Below, piece by piece: positions 15,732 to 24,957 of a stretch of 53,919 nt of DNA. The notes beneath the pieces were generated by a model. That model made no database searches, was not told where the DNA came from, and was given only the letters and a program-made list of their open reading frames with translations. How positions within the stretch are numbered: position 1 is the stretch's first letter; every line of letters begins with the position of its first letter. The DNA comes from CAYVBE01 sp964448935 (GTDB taxonomy: Bacteria > Planctomycetota > Brocadiia > SM23-32), in NCBI GenBank assembly GCA_964448935.1, contig CAYVBE010000004.1:1-53919 (forward strand), given 5' to 3'. A program made the translations under genes and the position numbers.

Positions 15732-16759
15732 AAGCAGTCGCAGCGACGAAACAAGGCGAAGTGGAAGTCGTGGACCTGCCGATGCCGCACGGCGAGGACT
15801 ACGAGGCGCTGGTGAAAGTCCGCGCCTGCGGATTGTGCAACGCCACCGACCTGAAGATCATTGACGACCACCTGAGCAACTGGAAGGTCGCCTTCCCGGT
15901 CATCGTAGGCCACGAGGGTGTCGGGGAGGTGGTCGAGGTGGGCAGCAAGGTGCGCAACATCAGCGTGGGCGACCGCTTCACCAACCCGCACGGCCGGATC
16001 GAGCCCGGCACGCGCTTCAACCGCATGTGGGCGGGCATGGTCGAGTACGCCGTGGTGCAGGACCAGGAGGTGGCCGAGGAGCTGGGAGTGCCGCGCGAGA
16101 AGCGAATCGGAGGCCGGCCGCGCGTCCCGGCGGACATCTCGTTTGCCGACGCCGCCATACTGCTCACCCTCAAGGAGTGCTACAGCGGCATTTACAACCT
16201 CGGTTTCAGCGAGGGGATGGACGTGCTGGTCTACGGCGACGGCCCGGTGGGGCATGCACTGGTGCGGTTCATGCGGCTGGGCGGCGCCGGATGGCTGGGT
16301 TGCATCGGGCACCACGACGATCGTCTTGCCGGTGTGAAGGAGGTCGGCGGGGCGGACCTTGTGATCAACTCGCACAAAGAAGACGTGGGCGAGGCCCTGG
16401 GCGACCGCGAGTTCGACATGGTGATTGACGCGGTGGGCTCGACGAAGATCATCCTGGAAAGCACCGAGCGCCTGAAGCCCGGCGGCAAGGTCTGCGTCTA
16501 TGGCGTCCTCAAGCCGGATGATTGCGAGATATCGCTGCTGGACCTGAAGAATCACACCGCGGTCCACATGCTGAACTTCCCGCACCGCGAGGGCGACGTG
16601 CACGACGAGGTGGTCGAGATGGTGCAGGCCGGCGAGATTGTCCCGGGCAATTACTACAGCCACACCGTGCCCATCGAGGACGCTCCGCGCGGCGTCGAGA
16701 TGATCCGCAGCCGCGAGGCGCTGAAGGTGGTTTTCACGATGGACGGCGATCGGGAGTGA
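15728..16759 (+). CDS. Zinc-dependent alcohol/sugar dehydrogenase (MDR), copy 2
   Basis: A 343-residue medium-chain dehydrogenase, a clear duplicate of the gene at 13538. Shared stretches include MKAVAAT, VRACG-C-N-TDLKI, LVYGDGPVG, FDMVIDAVG and LKPGGKVCVYGVLK. Zinc-site residues lie in RACGLCNATDLK and GHEGVGEVVEVGS; no structural zinc lobe is present. Its ATG at 15728 overlaps the dehydratase stop (ATGA), and the next gene starts 7 bases after its end. The protein continues past the paralog's C-terminus by a few charged residues (MDGDRE). The expected role is NAD(P)-linked oxidation of a sugar or sugar acid. Confidence 0.85.
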   Translation: MKAVAATKQGEVEVVDLPMPHGEDYEALVKVRACGLCNATDLKIIDDHLSNWKVAFPVIVGHEGVGEVVEVGSKVRNISVGDRFTNPHGRIEPGTRFNRMWAGMVEYAVVQDQEVAEELGVPREKRIGGRPRVPADISFADAAILLTLKECYSGIYNLGFSEGMDVLVYGDGPVGHALVRFMRLGGAGWLGCIGHHDDRLAGVKEVGGADLVINSHKEDVGEALGDREFDMVIDAVGSTKIILESTERLKPGGKVCVYGVLKPDDCEISLLDLKNHTAVHMLNFPHREGDVHDEVVEMVQAGEIVPGNYYSHTVPIEDAPRGVEMIRSREALKVVFTMDGDRE

Positions 16760-16766
16760 GACGACC

Positions 16767-17729
16767 ATGAGAATCGTGGTGGTGGACAGCCACACGTTAA
16801 ACCCCGGAGACCTGAGCTGGGGCGGTCTGCGCGAACTGGGCGAGTGCACGGTTTACGAGCGGACGCCGCCCGAGCTGACCGCGGAGCGGGCGCGCGGCGC
16901 CGGGGCCGTCATCACCAACAAGGTGGTCATGGACCGCACGGTGATTGAGCAGTTGCCCGAGCTGCAATACATCGGCGTGACGGCCACCGGCTACAACATG
17001 GTGGATGTCGAGGCGGCCTCCGAGCGCGGCATCCCGGTGGCCAATGTGCCCACCTACGGGACGGACTCGGTGGCGGAGATGGTCTTCGCGCACCTGTTGG
17101 AGCTGGCCCGGCGGGTCGGCTACCATGCACAGACGGTCCGCGAGGGCCGATGGGCGGAGAGCCCGGATTTCGCCTACTGGGACTACCCCCAGATCGAGCT
17201 GGCCGGTCGGACGATGGGGGTGGTGGGCCTCGGACGCATCGGTCGCCGTGTGGCGGCCATCGCGACCGCATTCGATATGAGAGTGTTGGCCTATGACGTT
17301 CAACCGCCGGAAACCTGCCCCGAAAGCATCGTCCTGGCCGATCTGGAGACGCTCTTGTGCGAATCGGACGTGGTGTCTCTGCACGTGCCTCTGACGCCGG
17401 ATACAGAGGGGTTGCTGGACGCCGACCGGCTCTCCCTGATGAAGCCGACCGCCTTCCTGATCAACACCAGCCGCGGCCCCGTGGTGGATGAGCGTGCCCT
17501 GGCGGATGCTCTTGAGAATGAGCGGCTGGCGGGAGCCGGACTGGACGTGGTGGCCCAGGAGCCGCCGGATGAGGACTGTCCGCTGCTGACCGCGCCCAAC
17601 TGCCTCATTACCCCGCACATGGCCTGGGCCACGGCCGCCGCGCGGCAGCGGCTCATGGACACGACGGTGGCGAACCTGCGCGCCTTCCTGCGGGGTGAGC
17701 CGCAGAACGTCGTCAACGACCCCGTCTAA
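16767..17729 (+). CDS. D-2-hydroxyacid dehydrogenase (glycerate dehydrogenase-like)
   Basis: A 320-residue NAD-dependent D-isomer 2-hydroxyacid dehydrogenase. The Rossmann motif is VVGLGRIGRRVA near residue 153. The catalytic Arg is in NTSRGPVVDE, the Glu in AQEPPDEDCP and the His in TPHMAWAT. The sequence is closest in style to glycerate/hydroxypyruvate reductases (HprA). Length is normal. It probably reduces a 2-keto acid from sugar-acid cleavage, such as hydroxypyruvate, glyoxylate or lactate-type products, though it could also act on an uncommon C4-C6 acid. It lies 7 bases after the MDR and 18 before the next dehydrogenase, in one operon. Confidence 0.85.
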   Translation: MRIVVVDSHTLNPGDLSWGGLRELGECTVYERTPPELTAERARGAGAVITNKVVMDRTVIEQLPELQYIGVTATGYNMVDVEAASERGIPVANVPTYGTDSVAEMVFAHLLELARRVGYHAQTVREGRWAESPDFAYWDYPQIELAGRTMGVVGLGRIGRRVAAIATAFDMRVLAYDVQPPETCPESIVLADLETLLCESDVVSLHVPLTPDTEGLLDADRLSLMKPTAFLINTSRGPVVDERALADALENERLAGAGLDVVAQEPPDEDCPLLTAPNCLITPHMAWATAAARQRLMDTTVANLRAFLRGEPQNVVNDPV

Positions 17730-17747
17730 GCACCTGAAGGAGATCGC

Positions 17748-18767
17748 ATGAAATCCCGATACGTCGAGTTCAGCGAGCAGGGCGTCGTCAGCTTGAAGGA
17801 AGAGGACATCTCCACCGAGCATCTGAGACCGATGGAGGTGGTGCTCCGCACCGAGGCGTCCCTCATCAGCGCCGGCACGGAACTCTCGCGGCTCCACAAC
17901 GTCCTCGGCAACTCGGACTACCCCTGCAAGACCGGTTACGCCGCGGTGGGCAAAGTGGTGATGAAGGGCGAGGACGTGACCGACTTCGACGTCGGCGACC
18001 GGGCCTTCTTCGCGGGCAAGCACGCCTCCGCGCAGCGTTTCCGGCACGGGCAGGATCACCAATGGGGCCGGCTGTACCCCGTGCCCGACGGCGTGCCGCT
18101 GGAGGACGCGCCGTTCGTTTGCCTGGCCGAGATCGCCATGGCCGCCCCGTGCGTCACCGGCGTGGACCTGAACGACACGGTGGCCGTCTTCGGTCTGGGC
18201 CTGGTGGGCAATCTGGCCGCCCAGCAGTACGGCATCCTGGGCGCGAACGTGATCGGGCTGGACCCGGTGACGAAGAGGTGCGACCTGGCGCGCGAGGTGG
18301 GGATCGAGACCGTGCTGGACGTGCCCCCCGAGGAGCAGGTGGACGCGGTGATGGAGCTGACCGACGGCGAGGGGGCGCAGATCACCGTTGACGCGGCGGG
18401 CCACTCGGCGGTGATCGAGACCTGCGTGGAGACGACGGCTCTGTTCGGCAAGGTCGTTTTGCTGGGCACGCCGCGCGCCGAGCACGTGGCCGACATGGCG
18501 CCGCTGCTGATGGAGATTCACCAGAAGGGCCTGGAGGTCCGCGGCGCGCACCAGTGGCGCTTCCCGGCCATGGGCGTGCGCGAGGTCAAGAAGACCGTGC
18601 CCTGGGGCTTCCGCACCATGTTCGATCTGATGATGGCGGGCAAGCTGCGGGTCGAGCCTCTGCGGAGCCACTTCGTGGAGCCCGAGCGCGCGCCGGAGGT
18701 CTACGACGGCCTCCGGAACAAACGGGACGAATATTGGGGCGTAGTCTTCGACTGGTCCTCGGTCTGA
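17748..18767 (+). CDS. Zinc-independent MDR dehydrogenase
   Basis: A 339-residue medium-chain dehydrogenase/reductase. The catalytic domain has ASLISAGTELSRL where zinc enzymes carry the metal cysteine, so the catalytic zinc is probably lost. A GYAAVGKVV stretch and the nucleotide motif VFGLGLVGNLAAQQ follow. This form resembles BchC-type and related uncharacterised MDR proteins. It begins after AAGGAG with ideal spacing. It sits in the sugar operon after the hydroxyacid dehydrogenase, so a role in oxidising a hydroxyl of a sugar or cyclitol is likely, but the substrate cannot be named. Confidence 0.75.
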   Translation: MKSRYVEFSEQGVVSLKEEDISTEHLRPMEVVLRTEASLISAGTELSRLHNVLGNSDYPCKTGYAAVGKVVMKGEDVTDFDVGDRAFFAGKHASAQRFRHGQDHQWGRLYPVPDGVPLEDAPFVCLAEIAMAAPCVTGVDLNDTVAVFGLGLVGNLAAQQYGILGANVIGLDPVTKRCDLAREVGIETVLDVPPEEQVDAVMELTDGEGAQITVDAAGHSAVIETCVETTALFGKVVLLGTPRAEHVADMAPLLMEIHQKGLEVRGAHQWRFPAMGVREVKKTVPWGFRTMFDLMMAGKLRVEPLRSHFVEPERAPEVYDGLRNKRDEYWGVVFDWSSV

Positions 18768-18780
18768 GGGTGGTTCAACT

Positions 18781-21700
18781 ATGAGCGGCACGTTGAAACG
18801 GCATGGTGTTTTGCTTCTTGCGGGGCTACTTCTGGTCGGGGCTGTGGCTCATGCCGACACGGGGCTTCCTGCCCCGATAGAGGAGGTGATTCGGCGGGAG
18901 GTGCACGGCGGACTGGCGGTGCACGTCGGCTGTAAGGACGGAAATCTCACCACTGCTCTTCGGGTCTCTGACGGCTTCCTCGTTCACGGGCTGGCGACGG
19001 ATAATGAAGCGCGCGAAAGGGCACGGAACTACATCCGCTCCCACGGGCTCTACGGGCCGGTCTCCGTCGCGCACTGGGGTGGCGGCGAACTGCCTTATGG
19101 CGATGGCACGGTGAATCTCCTGGTGGTGGACAATGCCGCTGTGCCGCGTGCCGAGATGGAGCGCGTGCTGGCGCCGAAGGGCGTGGCCTGTGTGCGTGAG
19201 GGAGACGGCTGGCGCAAGGTCGTTGAACCGTGGCCGGACGAGATAGACGAGTGGACGCATTTCTTCCACGGCCCGGACAACAATGCAGTGGCGCAGGACA
19301 GCCTCGTCGGCCCGCCGAAGGGCGTGCAGTGGGTCTGCGGGCCGCGCTGGAGCCGCAGCCACGAGAACGACCGCAGCGTCATAGCCATGGTTAGCGCCGC
19401 CGGACGCGTGATCTACCTGGTTGATCACGGGCCGACGGGGTTCGCCGAGAAATCGGGCGTGCCCGGCAAGTGGTTCCTGGAGGCGCGCGACGCCTTCAGC
19501 GGGGTGCGGCTGTGGCAGATACCGACCGACGACTGGCCCGGCATGGGCATCTGGGGCAGGACGCACGTATCGCGCCGCCTGGTCGCGCGGGGTGACACGG
19601 TGTACGTGACTATGGGCGGGGACAGCCCGGTGACCGAGGTGGACTGTCGCGCGGGCGAGATACGCCGGAGGCTGGAAGGCACCGAGGGCGCCGCCGGGCT
19701 GCGTTGCCTGGACGATGTGCTGATTGTGGTAAAGCCGCAGGGCGGTTTGCCGAAGTGGGGCGCCGACTCCCCGCGTCCCATGGACCTGATGGCCTTCGAC
19801 GTGGAGTCCGGCCGCCGTCTCTGGAGCGCCAAGGTGCCATATCTCCGACTGACCACCACTGCGGCGAAGGCCGGGCGTATCTACTACTTCGGCGGGGATT
19901 CCGTGCACTGCCTGGACGCAGACGACGGGTCCAGGCTCTGGAAAACCGGTCCGTTTCAATTTGGCAAGCGACCGGATCCCAAGCTCGTGGCTGCCTCAGA
20001 CGCGCTGCTGGTCTCGGTGAGTGGTAAGGTGTTCGGCCTGTCGCTGAAGACCGGCGAGGAACTATGGTCGCGCCCCGAGAGCGAGGTGGGTTACCGGTCG
20101 AGCTCCAGACGTATGCCGTTCGTCATCAACGGGCTTCTGAACGGCTATGTGGATACCGCGACGGGTGAGATCGCGCGCGACTTGCCGGAACCGCCCCGGC
20201 ACTGGCAGTCGCCCTGGCACCACCCGCGGTGCTTCCCGGACAAGGCCACGGAGCACTACATACTGACGGCCAAACGCGGCATCGAACTCTACCCGGTGGG
20301 CGAGGAGCCGTTCTCCCGGAACAACTGGGTCCGGGGTATCTGCGGCGTCGGAGTCATGCCCTGCAACGGGCTCATCTACGTCCCGCCGCACCCGTGCTTC
20401 TGCTACCGCGAGGCCAAACTGTTCGGCTTCTACGCGCTGGGTGCCGGAGGCGGCGGTTCAGTCGAGGAGCAGCACCCGGTGGTGCGGGGAACCGCCTGGT
20501 CGGCGTCGCCGTCCGAATCCTCCGATGCCGAGGCGTGGCCGACCTACCGGCGCGACCCGACCCGCAGCGGCGCTTCCGATGTGCCGGTCCCGGCCAACCT
20601 GCAGCAGCGTTGGCAGGCCGACCTCGGCGGTAGCCTCACCGCTCCCACGTTGTCCGACGGGCGGCTCTACGTGGCCGACAAGGACGCACACACAGTGCAC
20701 TGCCTGGACGCGGGCACGGGGGAGCGGCTCTGGCGGTTCACCGCCGGCGGCCCGGTGGACGGACCGCCGACGATCTATCGCGGGCTGGCCCTCTTCGGCT
20801 GCACCGACGGCTGGGTCTATTGCCTGCGGGCGGACGACGGTCGGCTGGTGTGGCGCTTCCGCGCCGCGCCCTCGGAGCGGCGGATTGTGTCCTTCGACCG
20901 CATAGAGTCGCTCTGGCCGGTTCACGGTGCGGTTCTGGTGCGCGAGGGCGTGGCGTATGTGTCGGCCGGCCGGTCTTCCTTCCTCGACGGCGGGCTCTAC
21001 CTCTTCGGCCTGGACCCGACGACGGGTGAGGTGCTGCACCGCGCGCGGCTGGATGGTCCCTGGCCGGACCTGGCGAAGGACAGGGGCAACGCTTTTTACA
21101 TGGATGGGGCTCTGAATGACGTTCTGGTCGGCGGCGCCGGAGACTCGACGGAATACCTCTACCTGCGGCAATTGAAGTTCGACAGGCGCCTCAAAGAAAT
21201 CCCCGTGCCGCCCAACACCGGGCTGGCCTCGGAAGGTGGAGGCGTTGATTACACGGGGCAGCCACACAAGCACCACGTGCCGGGTTTCGTGGGGCTGGGC
21301 GATCGCGACGTGGGTCTGCACCTCTTCCCCACCTCGACGTTCCTCGACGATACCTGCTTCGACCGCACGGGCTGGATGTTCGCCGACACCTGGCCGGGGT
21401 ATCAGCACATGAATCAGGCGTCCAAGAGCGGCCAACTGGTGGTATTCGACGAGTCCACCACCTTCGCCTTCCAGCAGTTCACCGAGCGGATGCTCCGGAG
21501 CCCGCTCTGCGTATGGGGCGAGGAAGACATGATGCTGGTGGCCGACGACAACACGAACGAGCCGGTCCTGAAGCCCGAGCACCGCTGCCTGGACAAGGCC
21601 GGACCCGGGTTCACCCGGGAGCGAGAGCCGCGGTGGCGGCAGCCGATCCGGGTTATGGTGCGTGCCATGACGCTGGCCGGGCCGCACCTGTTTGCCGCCG

Positions 21701-21915
21701 GCCCGCCGGAGGCGATAGACCCCGATGACCCGCTGGCGACGTTCGAGGGCCGAAAGGGCGCCAGGCTGTGGGTGGTCTCCGCCGAGAACGGCCACAAAGT
21801 CAAGGAATACGAACTCGACGCCCCGCCCGCGTGGGACGGCATGGCGGCGGCTTACGGCCGGCTCTACATGGCCACCAGAGACGGTCGCGTTCTCTGCATG
21901 GGCGGGGAGAACTGA
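18781..21915 (+). CDS. Exported methyltransferase-like/PQQ-propeller fusion protein
   Basis: A 1044-residue protein with a Sec signal peptide (about residues 1-25, ending AVAHA). Residues 40-140 look like an S-adenosylmethionine-methyltransferase fold: VHVGCKDGNLTTAL (46-60) is motif I with a Cys in the glycine loop, and LPYGDGTVNLLVVDN and VLAPKGV fit motifs IV-V and VI. A stretch with WTHFFHGPDNNAVAQD then leads into two PQQ-like beta-propeller blocks (about 190-545 and 580-1040, with repeats such as LYVADKDAHTVHCLDAGTG). This architecture is found in planctomycete-type genomes; its function is unknown. SAM is not expected outside the cytoplasm, so the first domain may have a new ligand. 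It lies 13 bases after the dehydrogenase gene. Confidence 0.75.
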   Translation: MSGTLKRHGVLLLAGLLLVGAVAHADTGLPAPIEEVIRREVHGGLAVHVGCKDGNLTTALRVSDGFLVHGLATDNEARERARNYIRSHGLYGPVSVAHWGGGELPYGDGTVNLLVVDNAAVPRAEMERVLAPKGVACVREGDGWRKVVEPWPDEIDEWTHFFHGPDNNAVAQDSLVGPPKGVQWVCGPRWSRSHENDRSVIAMVSAAGRVIYLVDHGPTGFAEKSGVPGKWFLEARDAFSGVRLWQIPTDDWPGMGIWGRTHVSRRLVARGDTVYVTMGGDSPVTEVDCRAGEIRRRLEGTEGAAGLRCLDDVLIVVKPQGGLPKWGADSPRPMDLMAFDVESGRRLWSAKVPYLRLTTTAAKAGRIYYFGGDSVHCLDADDGSRLWKTGPFQFGKRPDPKLVAASDALLVSVSGKVFGLSLKTGEELWSRPESEVGYRSSSRRMPFVINGLLNGYVDTATGEIARDLPEPPRHWQSPWHHPRCFPDKATEHYILTAKRGIELYPVGEEPFSRNNWVRGICGVGVMPCNGLIYVPPHPCFCYREAKLFGFYALGAGGGGSVEEQHPVVRGTAWSASPSESSDAEAWPTYRRDPTRSGASDVPVPANLQQRWQADLGGSLTAPTLSDGRLYVADKDAHTVHCLDAGTGERLWRFTAGGPVDGPPTIYRGLALFGCTDGWVYCLRADDGRLVWRFRAAPSERRIVSFDRIESLWPVHGAVLVREGVAYVSAGRSSFLDGGLYLFGLDPTTGEVLHRARLDGPWPDLAKDRGNAFYMDGALNDVLVGGAGDSTEYLYLRQLKFDRRLKEIPVPPNTGLASEGGGVDYTGQPHKHHVPGFVGLGDRDVGLHLFPTSTFLDDTCFDRTGWMFADTWPGYQHMNQASKSGQLVVFDESTTFAFQQFTERMLRSPLCVWGEEDMMLVADDNTNEPVLKPEHRCLDKAGPGFTREREPRWRQPIRVMVRAMTLAGPHLFAAGPPEAIDPDDPLATFEGRKGARLWVVSAENGHKVKEYELDAPPAWDGMAAAYGRLYMATRDGRVLCMGGEN

Positions 21916-21942
21916 CCTGATGCCGGGAGGGCCTCAATTCCG

Positions 21943-24900
21943 ATGAAACTCGCCGAACTCGACTCCGAGGTTTTTCGAAACCCCGGAACGGCTTACCGGG
22001 CGGTGACGTTGTGGATGCTGAACGACCGGCTGGAGCCGGACGAGCTGCGGCGGCAGTTGCGCGGGTTCAAGGACGCCGGATGGGGCACGGTGATCACCCG
22101 CACTTTCAACGGGCTCCGCACCGAATACCTGTCCGAAGAATGGATGGAGGCCCTGGAGGTTGTCGTCGAAACCGCCCGCGAGTTGGACATGAAGGTCTGG
22201 TTCCAGGCGGGCTACATGCCGAACGGCTTCCCGGACCTGCCGCCGGAGCTGCAGCACGAGGTGCTGGTGGCGCAGTCCCGGGGCGAGGAGCCGACGAACG
22301 GCACCGTGGTGGCGGAGGACGGGGAATCGCTGTACGTCGCGCGGAGGCTGGAGAACGCGGTTGACCTGCTCAACCCGGAGGCCGTCCGGCGCTACCTGGA
22401 GCTGGCCTACGAGGAGACCTGGTTCGCGCGCTTCGGCGACGCGTTCGGGGAGACCATCGAGGCGGTCTGGGTGGACGAGCCCTGCCTGCGGTTCGGCAAG
22501 TTCCCCTGGGGTGAGCGGGTGATCGAGGCCGTGCGCGAGGAGTGGGGCATATCGCTCCCCGACCGCGTGCCGGAACTCTTCCGGCGCACCGGGGACTGGC
22601 GGGCCCTCCGGCATCGGTTCTGGCGCACGGTTCTGTCACTGTTCGACGAGGGGTACTTCCGCGTCGTGCGGGACTGGTGCGGACGTCATGGAGTCCTGTT
22701 CGCCGGGCACCTGATGGGCGAGGACAAGCTCCGCCAGCAGGTGGGCTTCAACGCCGCCGCCATGCCGCACTACGCTCACATGGGCGTGCCGGGGATTGAC
22801 CACCTGACCGCCGACCTGCGGTGGCCGTACAACCGCGATGAGGAGAGGTCCGAGCCGTGCTTCGTCATCACGCCCAAGCAGTGCTCCAGCGCCGCCGACC
22901 AGGCCGGCGAGCCACGCGTGCTGGCGGAGATGTACGGCGTCAGCAGCCACGGGCTGACCTTCGAGGACCGCAAGCGCATCGGCGAGTGGCACGCGCTGCT
23001 GGGCATCAATCAGCGCTGCCTGCACGGATCGTTCTACTCCATGCGCGGCCGGCGCAAGCGCATCTACCCCGTCAACATTTCCTACCAGCAGCCCTGGTGG
23101 CCGGAGAACCGGGCCGTCTCCGATTACTTCGCCCGCCTGAGCTACGCGCTGCGGGAGGCATGCTGCGCGGCGGACGTTCTGGTTCTGCACCCGATCGAGT
23201 CCGCGTTCTGCTACTACACGCAGTTCGAACACGCGGCGTGGGAAGGAATGCCCGAACGCACCGAACTGGAGGACCTGCAGGACAGCCTCATGGCGCTCAG
23301 CCTGAACCTTCTCAAGGCGCACCGCGGGTTCCACTACGGGGACGAGGCGATGCTGGCCGAGGGCGGGCGGGTCGCGGACGGTTCGTTGGAACTGGGGGAC
23401 TGCCGGTACGGCGTGGTAATACTCCCTTCGATTCTGACGCTCAGGGACAGCACCGTGGACTTGCTGCAGGATTTCCTGGACGCCGGCGGCACGGTGCTCC
23501 GGGCCGGCGAGGCGCCGGAGCTGACCGACCTGATGGACCGCATCCCGTTGGTGGCCAACGAGCCGGGCGCTCTGGCAAGCGCGGTGAGCCAGGCGGTCCC
23601 GCCCCGGCTGGAGCTGGAAGCCGTCGAAGGGTCGGGCGAGCGCATCTACGTGTACGAAGGTGGGGTCGAGCAGGGCAGGCTGTTCTTCCTGCTGAACACG
23701 GACGACGAAGAACGCGTCGAGGTGCAGGCCCGGTTCCCCGGCGGGGGCAGGCTTGAACGCTGGGACCTGGAGACGGGCGAGATATCGTCTCTTCCACAGT
23801 GGCCCGAGGACGGCGGGACGGTCTGCCCGCTGGCTTTCGAGCTCTGGCAGTCTCACCTGGTCCTGCTGCGGGAGGGGCAGCCGGAAGTCGAAGCGCCTCC
23901 GGCGCCCACGGAGGTAGTGCGCGAGATCGCGCTCACGGGTGACTGGCACGTTGAACGCGGGGATCCGAATGCCCTGACGCTCGATTTCTGCCGGCTGCGG
24001 CGTGGGGACGGCGACTACGGCGAGGTGATCCCGGTCAGCGCCGTCCAGCAGATACTCCAGGAGGACGATCCGCACAGCGGGCCGATGGGGCTGCGGTTCG
24101 AGTTCGGGGTCGAGGAGCGGCCGTCGCGCGTCGCGCTGGTGGTCGAGGACCCGTCGGAATGGACCATGACGGTGAACGGGCGCGAGGTCCGCTACTCCGA
24201 CGCGAACTGGTGGATTGACCGCTCATTCCGGCCGACCAACATCACCGAAGTGGTCCGCGAGGGGCTGAACGTCATCGAACTGGAAGGAGAATTCGAGCCG
24301 CTCCGGAGGGCCTCCGGGCTTGCGCGCCTGTTCACGGTGGTGAAGGGAACCGAGGTGGAGTCGGCGTATCTGATCGGCGACTTCGGCGTGTACGGCACGC
24401 CGTCCGAGGGCACGCCGCGGCCGCCGTGTCGGCGCTTTGAGCCCGGTTTTGTGATCGGCGCCGAGAACCCCGCCGCGGGCGGCGACCTCGTAGGCGGGGG
24501 ATACCCCTTCTACGCCGGCGAGATGGTCCTGAGCCAGTCGTTCGATCTGGACAGCCCGCCGGCGGCGGGCACGGGGGCTTACCTGAGCCTGGACCGCCTT
24601 GATGCCTGCGTCGCCAGAGTCAGAGTGAACGGTGCGGAGGCCGGCAAGATCGCCTGGAAACCCTACCGGCTGGACATCACCGAACACCTGAGGGCGGGTC
24701 GAAACACCGTCCGGATCGTCCTGGTCAGCACCCTCCGCAACCTCCTGGGGCCCCACCACCGACCACGTGGCGAACTGACCCACTGCTGGGGCGAGGATGC
24801 TTTTACGGGTCGGTGGGACCGCGACAGCGGGGAAGGATACGAGCGCTGGTACGAGCGCCGCGAACAGGAGACCAGAGCCTGGACCGACGATTATTTCTTC

Positions 24901-24957
24901 ATGCCGTTCGGCCTGGAGGAAGGTGCGCGAATCGAATTCGTGAGGGAGAGGCCATGA
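21943..24957 (+). CDS. Large glycosidase-like protein (GH106/GH2-related)
   Basis: A 1004-residue protein without a signal peptide, so probably cytoplasmic. The N-terminal half looks like a TIM barrel with the family-style openings RAVTLWMLNDRLEPDELRRQL, FKDAGWGTVITRTFNG and WVDEPCLRFGKFPWG (D178-E179 are good candidates for catalytic acids). This resembles alpha-L-rhamnosidase GH106-type proteins. The C-terminal third has jelly-roll, sugar-binding beta-sandwich stretches (VRVNGAEAGKIAWKPYRLDI, LRAGRNTVRIVLVST). It probably releases a sugar, perhaps rhamnose or fucose, from an imported oligosaccharide. It follows GGGAGGG, and its stop overlaps the next start by four bases. The exact family is uncertain. 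Confidence 0.65.
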   Translation: MKLAELDSEVFRNPGTAYRAVTLWMLNDRLEPDELRRQLRGFKDAGWGTVITRTFNGLRTEYLSEEWMEALEVVVETARELDMKVWFQAGYMPNGFPDLPPELQHEVLVAQSRGEEPTNGTVVAEDGESLYVARRLENAVDLLNPEAVRRYLELAYEETWFARFGDAFGETIEAVWVDEPCLRFGKFPWGERVIEAVREEWGISLPDRVPELFRRTGDWRALRHRFWRTVLSLFDEGYFRVVRDWCGRHGVLFAGHLMGEDKLRQQVGFNAAAMPHYAHMGVPGIDHLTADLRWPYNRDEERSEPCFVITPKQCSSAADQAGEPRVLAEMYGVSSHGLTFEDRKRIGEWHALLGINQRCLHGSFYSMRGRRKRIYPVNISYQQPWWPENRAVSDYFARLSYALREACCAADVLVLHPIESAFCYYTQFEHAAWEGMPERTELEDLQDSLMALSLNLLKAHRGFHYGDEAMLAEGGRVADGSLELGDCRYGVVILPSILTLRDSTVDLLQDFLDAGGTVLRAGEAPELTDLMDRIPLVANEPGALASAVSQAVPPRLELEAVEGSGERIYVYEGGVEQGRLFFLLNTDDEERVEVQARFPGGGRLERWDLETGEISSLPQWPEDGGTVCPLAFELWQSHLVLLREGQPEVEAPPAPTEVVREIALTGDWHVERGDPNALTLDFCRLRRGDGDYGEVIPVSAVQQILQEDDPHSGPMGLRFEFGVEERPSRVALVVEDPSEWTMTVNGREVRYSDANWWIDRSFRPTNITEVVREGLNVIELEGEFEPLRRASGLARLFTVVKGTEVESAYLIGDFGVYGTPSEGTPRPPCRRFEPGFVIGAENPAAGGDLVGGGYPFYAGEMVLSQSFDLDSPPAAGTGAYLSLDRLDACVARVRVNGAEAGKIAWKPYRLDITEHLRAGRNTVRIVLVSTLRNLLGPHHRPRGELTHCWGEDAFTGRWDRDSGEGYERWYERREQETRAWTDDYFFMPFGLEEGARIEFVRERP

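Noticed and set aside
17748..18767. A zinc-dependent sorbitol or threonine dehydrogenase
   Set aside because: The catalytic zinc cysteine region reads ASLISAGTEL, so the usual metal ligands are missing.
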